DNA from: Shimia sp.
GTDB taxonomy: Bacteria; Pseudomonadota; Alphaproteobacteria; Rhodobacterales; Rhodobacteraceae
DNA: 64,000 nucleotides
NCBI RefSeq assembly: GCF_022448905.1
Contig: NZ_JAKVCW010000002.1
Coordinates: 372,001-436,000, forward strand
Direction: 5' to 3'
Shown here piece by piece: positions 63,457 to 64,000 of this stretch. The number at the start of each line of letters is the position of its first letter. Within the stretch, counting starts at the first letter, position 1. The notes under the pieces were generated by a model that was not told the origin of the DNA, ran no database searches, and saw only the letters and a list, made by a program, of their open reading frames with translations. A program made the translations under genes and the position numbers.

Positions 63457-64000
63457 TTTGCCGTGAACCCCCCGTCGACCATGAGAACTTGACCGGTCAC
63501 AAAGCTGGACGCCTCGGAGCACAAGAACAGTAGAGGGCCGTCGATGTCCTCCAAACGTCCATTACGCCCCACGCAAGTTTGGTTCGCGTTACGCTCTGCC
63601 CTTTCGGGATCGTGAAACACCGCCTGGGTCAATTCTGTCGGAAAGAAGCCGGGGCCAATGGCATTTGCCGTGATGCCAAATTTTGACCAAGCTTCCGCCA
63701 TGGCTCGCGTCAATTGCGCCACGCCAGCCTTGCTCGCGCCATAAGCGATGCCGCCTGGAAATGCCCTTGTGGTCTGCAATGACGCAAAATTTACAATGCG
63801 CCCCCAGGCCTTCGCTTTCATCGGCCCGACGAGAGCTTGCGACAGAAAAAACGGCGCAGACAGATTCAGTTCTAACGTTTTATCCCACCCTTCGCGGGTG
63901 ACATCGTCCGCCTCCTGTCTCGTGTTCACCCCTGCGGCGTGAACAACAATGTCTGGGGACCCGAAGGGCGCTTCTAGTTCCTTAGTGAGCACCGCCAACT
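63453..64000 (-). CDS. Short-chain dehydrogenase/reductase, 5' end outside window
   Basis: The C-terminal 181 or so codons of an SDR; the N-terminal NAD-binding GxxxGxG lies beyond base 64000. Visible are the HAAGVN strand, the catalytic Ser in NFASLQ, the YxxxK pair in YGASKAG, the PG-motif NAIGPGFFPTEL, and the closing VTGQVLMVDGGF. It is the upstream partner of the zinc dehydrogenase and overlaps it by four bases. A DHPS- or sulfolactate-type dehydrogenase role is inferred from the operon only. Confidence 0.9.
   Translation of the reverse strand, partial: LAVLTKELEAPFGSPDIVVHAAGVNTRQEADDVTREGWDKTLELNLSAPFFLSQALVGPMKAKAWGRIVNFASLQTTRAFPGGIAYGASKAGVAQLTRAMAEAWSKFGITANAIGPGFFPTELTQAVFHDPERAERNANQTCVGRNGRLEDIDGPLLFLCSEASSFVTGQVLMVDGGFTAK

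Overview
The window looks like chromosome of a marine alphaproteobacterium of the Rhodobacterales (Roseobacter group). The evidence is the aa3 oxidase operon order ctaC-ctaB-small protein-ctaG-ctaE-surf1-thrC, an NDUFA12-type complex I subunit beside MlaD and DUF2155 genes, the short ProRS, a HdaA-like protein next to ppk/ppx, and moderately high GC with GC-rich third positions. Genus cannot be fixed from the sequence alone. No rRNA, tRNA or CRISPR array was recognised.

Layout. 1-5466 (minus): threonine synthase (3' end outside the window) and the cytochrome c oxidase structural and assembly genes; an FNR-type box lies between ctaC and the divergent tldD. 5648-11545: tldD, dprA, a small secreted protein and topA. 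11564-18618: a TetR/VOC divergent pair, the 3-oxoacid CoA-transferase scoAB, a flavoprotein, an acyl-CoA synthetase, a solute-binding protein and a PAS-LuxR regulator. 18615-18882: a MITE-like element with 25-bp inverted ends. 19031-22831: accB-accC-aat convergent with DUF2155-mlaD-NDUFA12. 22934-30528: VOC protein, EamA transporter, serine hydrolase, RidA-like protein, an orphan GIY-YIG protein, clpX and clpP, and small membrane proteins. 30642-37645: DNA glycosylase, cytochrome c, acetyltransferase, C39-like peptidase, thioesterase, glutathionyl-hydroquinone-reductase-like protein, LolD and LolC/E, and a MerR/membrane-protein pair. 37675-50665: proS, a hybrid histidine kinase, an AI-2E transporter fused in frame to a HdaA-like AAA+ protein, ppk, ppx, a phosphodiesterase-fold protein, a TerB-DnaJ protein, GNAT and VOC genes.

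50873-64000 is more accessory. It holds an ExbB-ExbD-ExbD-TonB operon led by a small secreted protein, an AT-rich gap with tandem stem-loops, and an algF-algI-algJ-algX-type polysaccharide O-acetylation operon with no polymer synthase nearby. These are followed by a decayed IS6-family element and part of a C3-sulfonate (sulfopyruvate) catabolic operon: SDR, Zn-alcohol dehydrogenase, universal stress protein, ComD, ComE, and an FMN-dependent 2-hydroxyacid dehydrogenase broken by a one-base frameshift.

The best candidates for something new are the transporter-HdaA fusion (with a homopolymer at the junction that must be checked), the orphan O-acetylation operon, the sulfonate cluster with its frameshift and adjacent dead IS, the GIY-YIG orphan and the MITE-like element.
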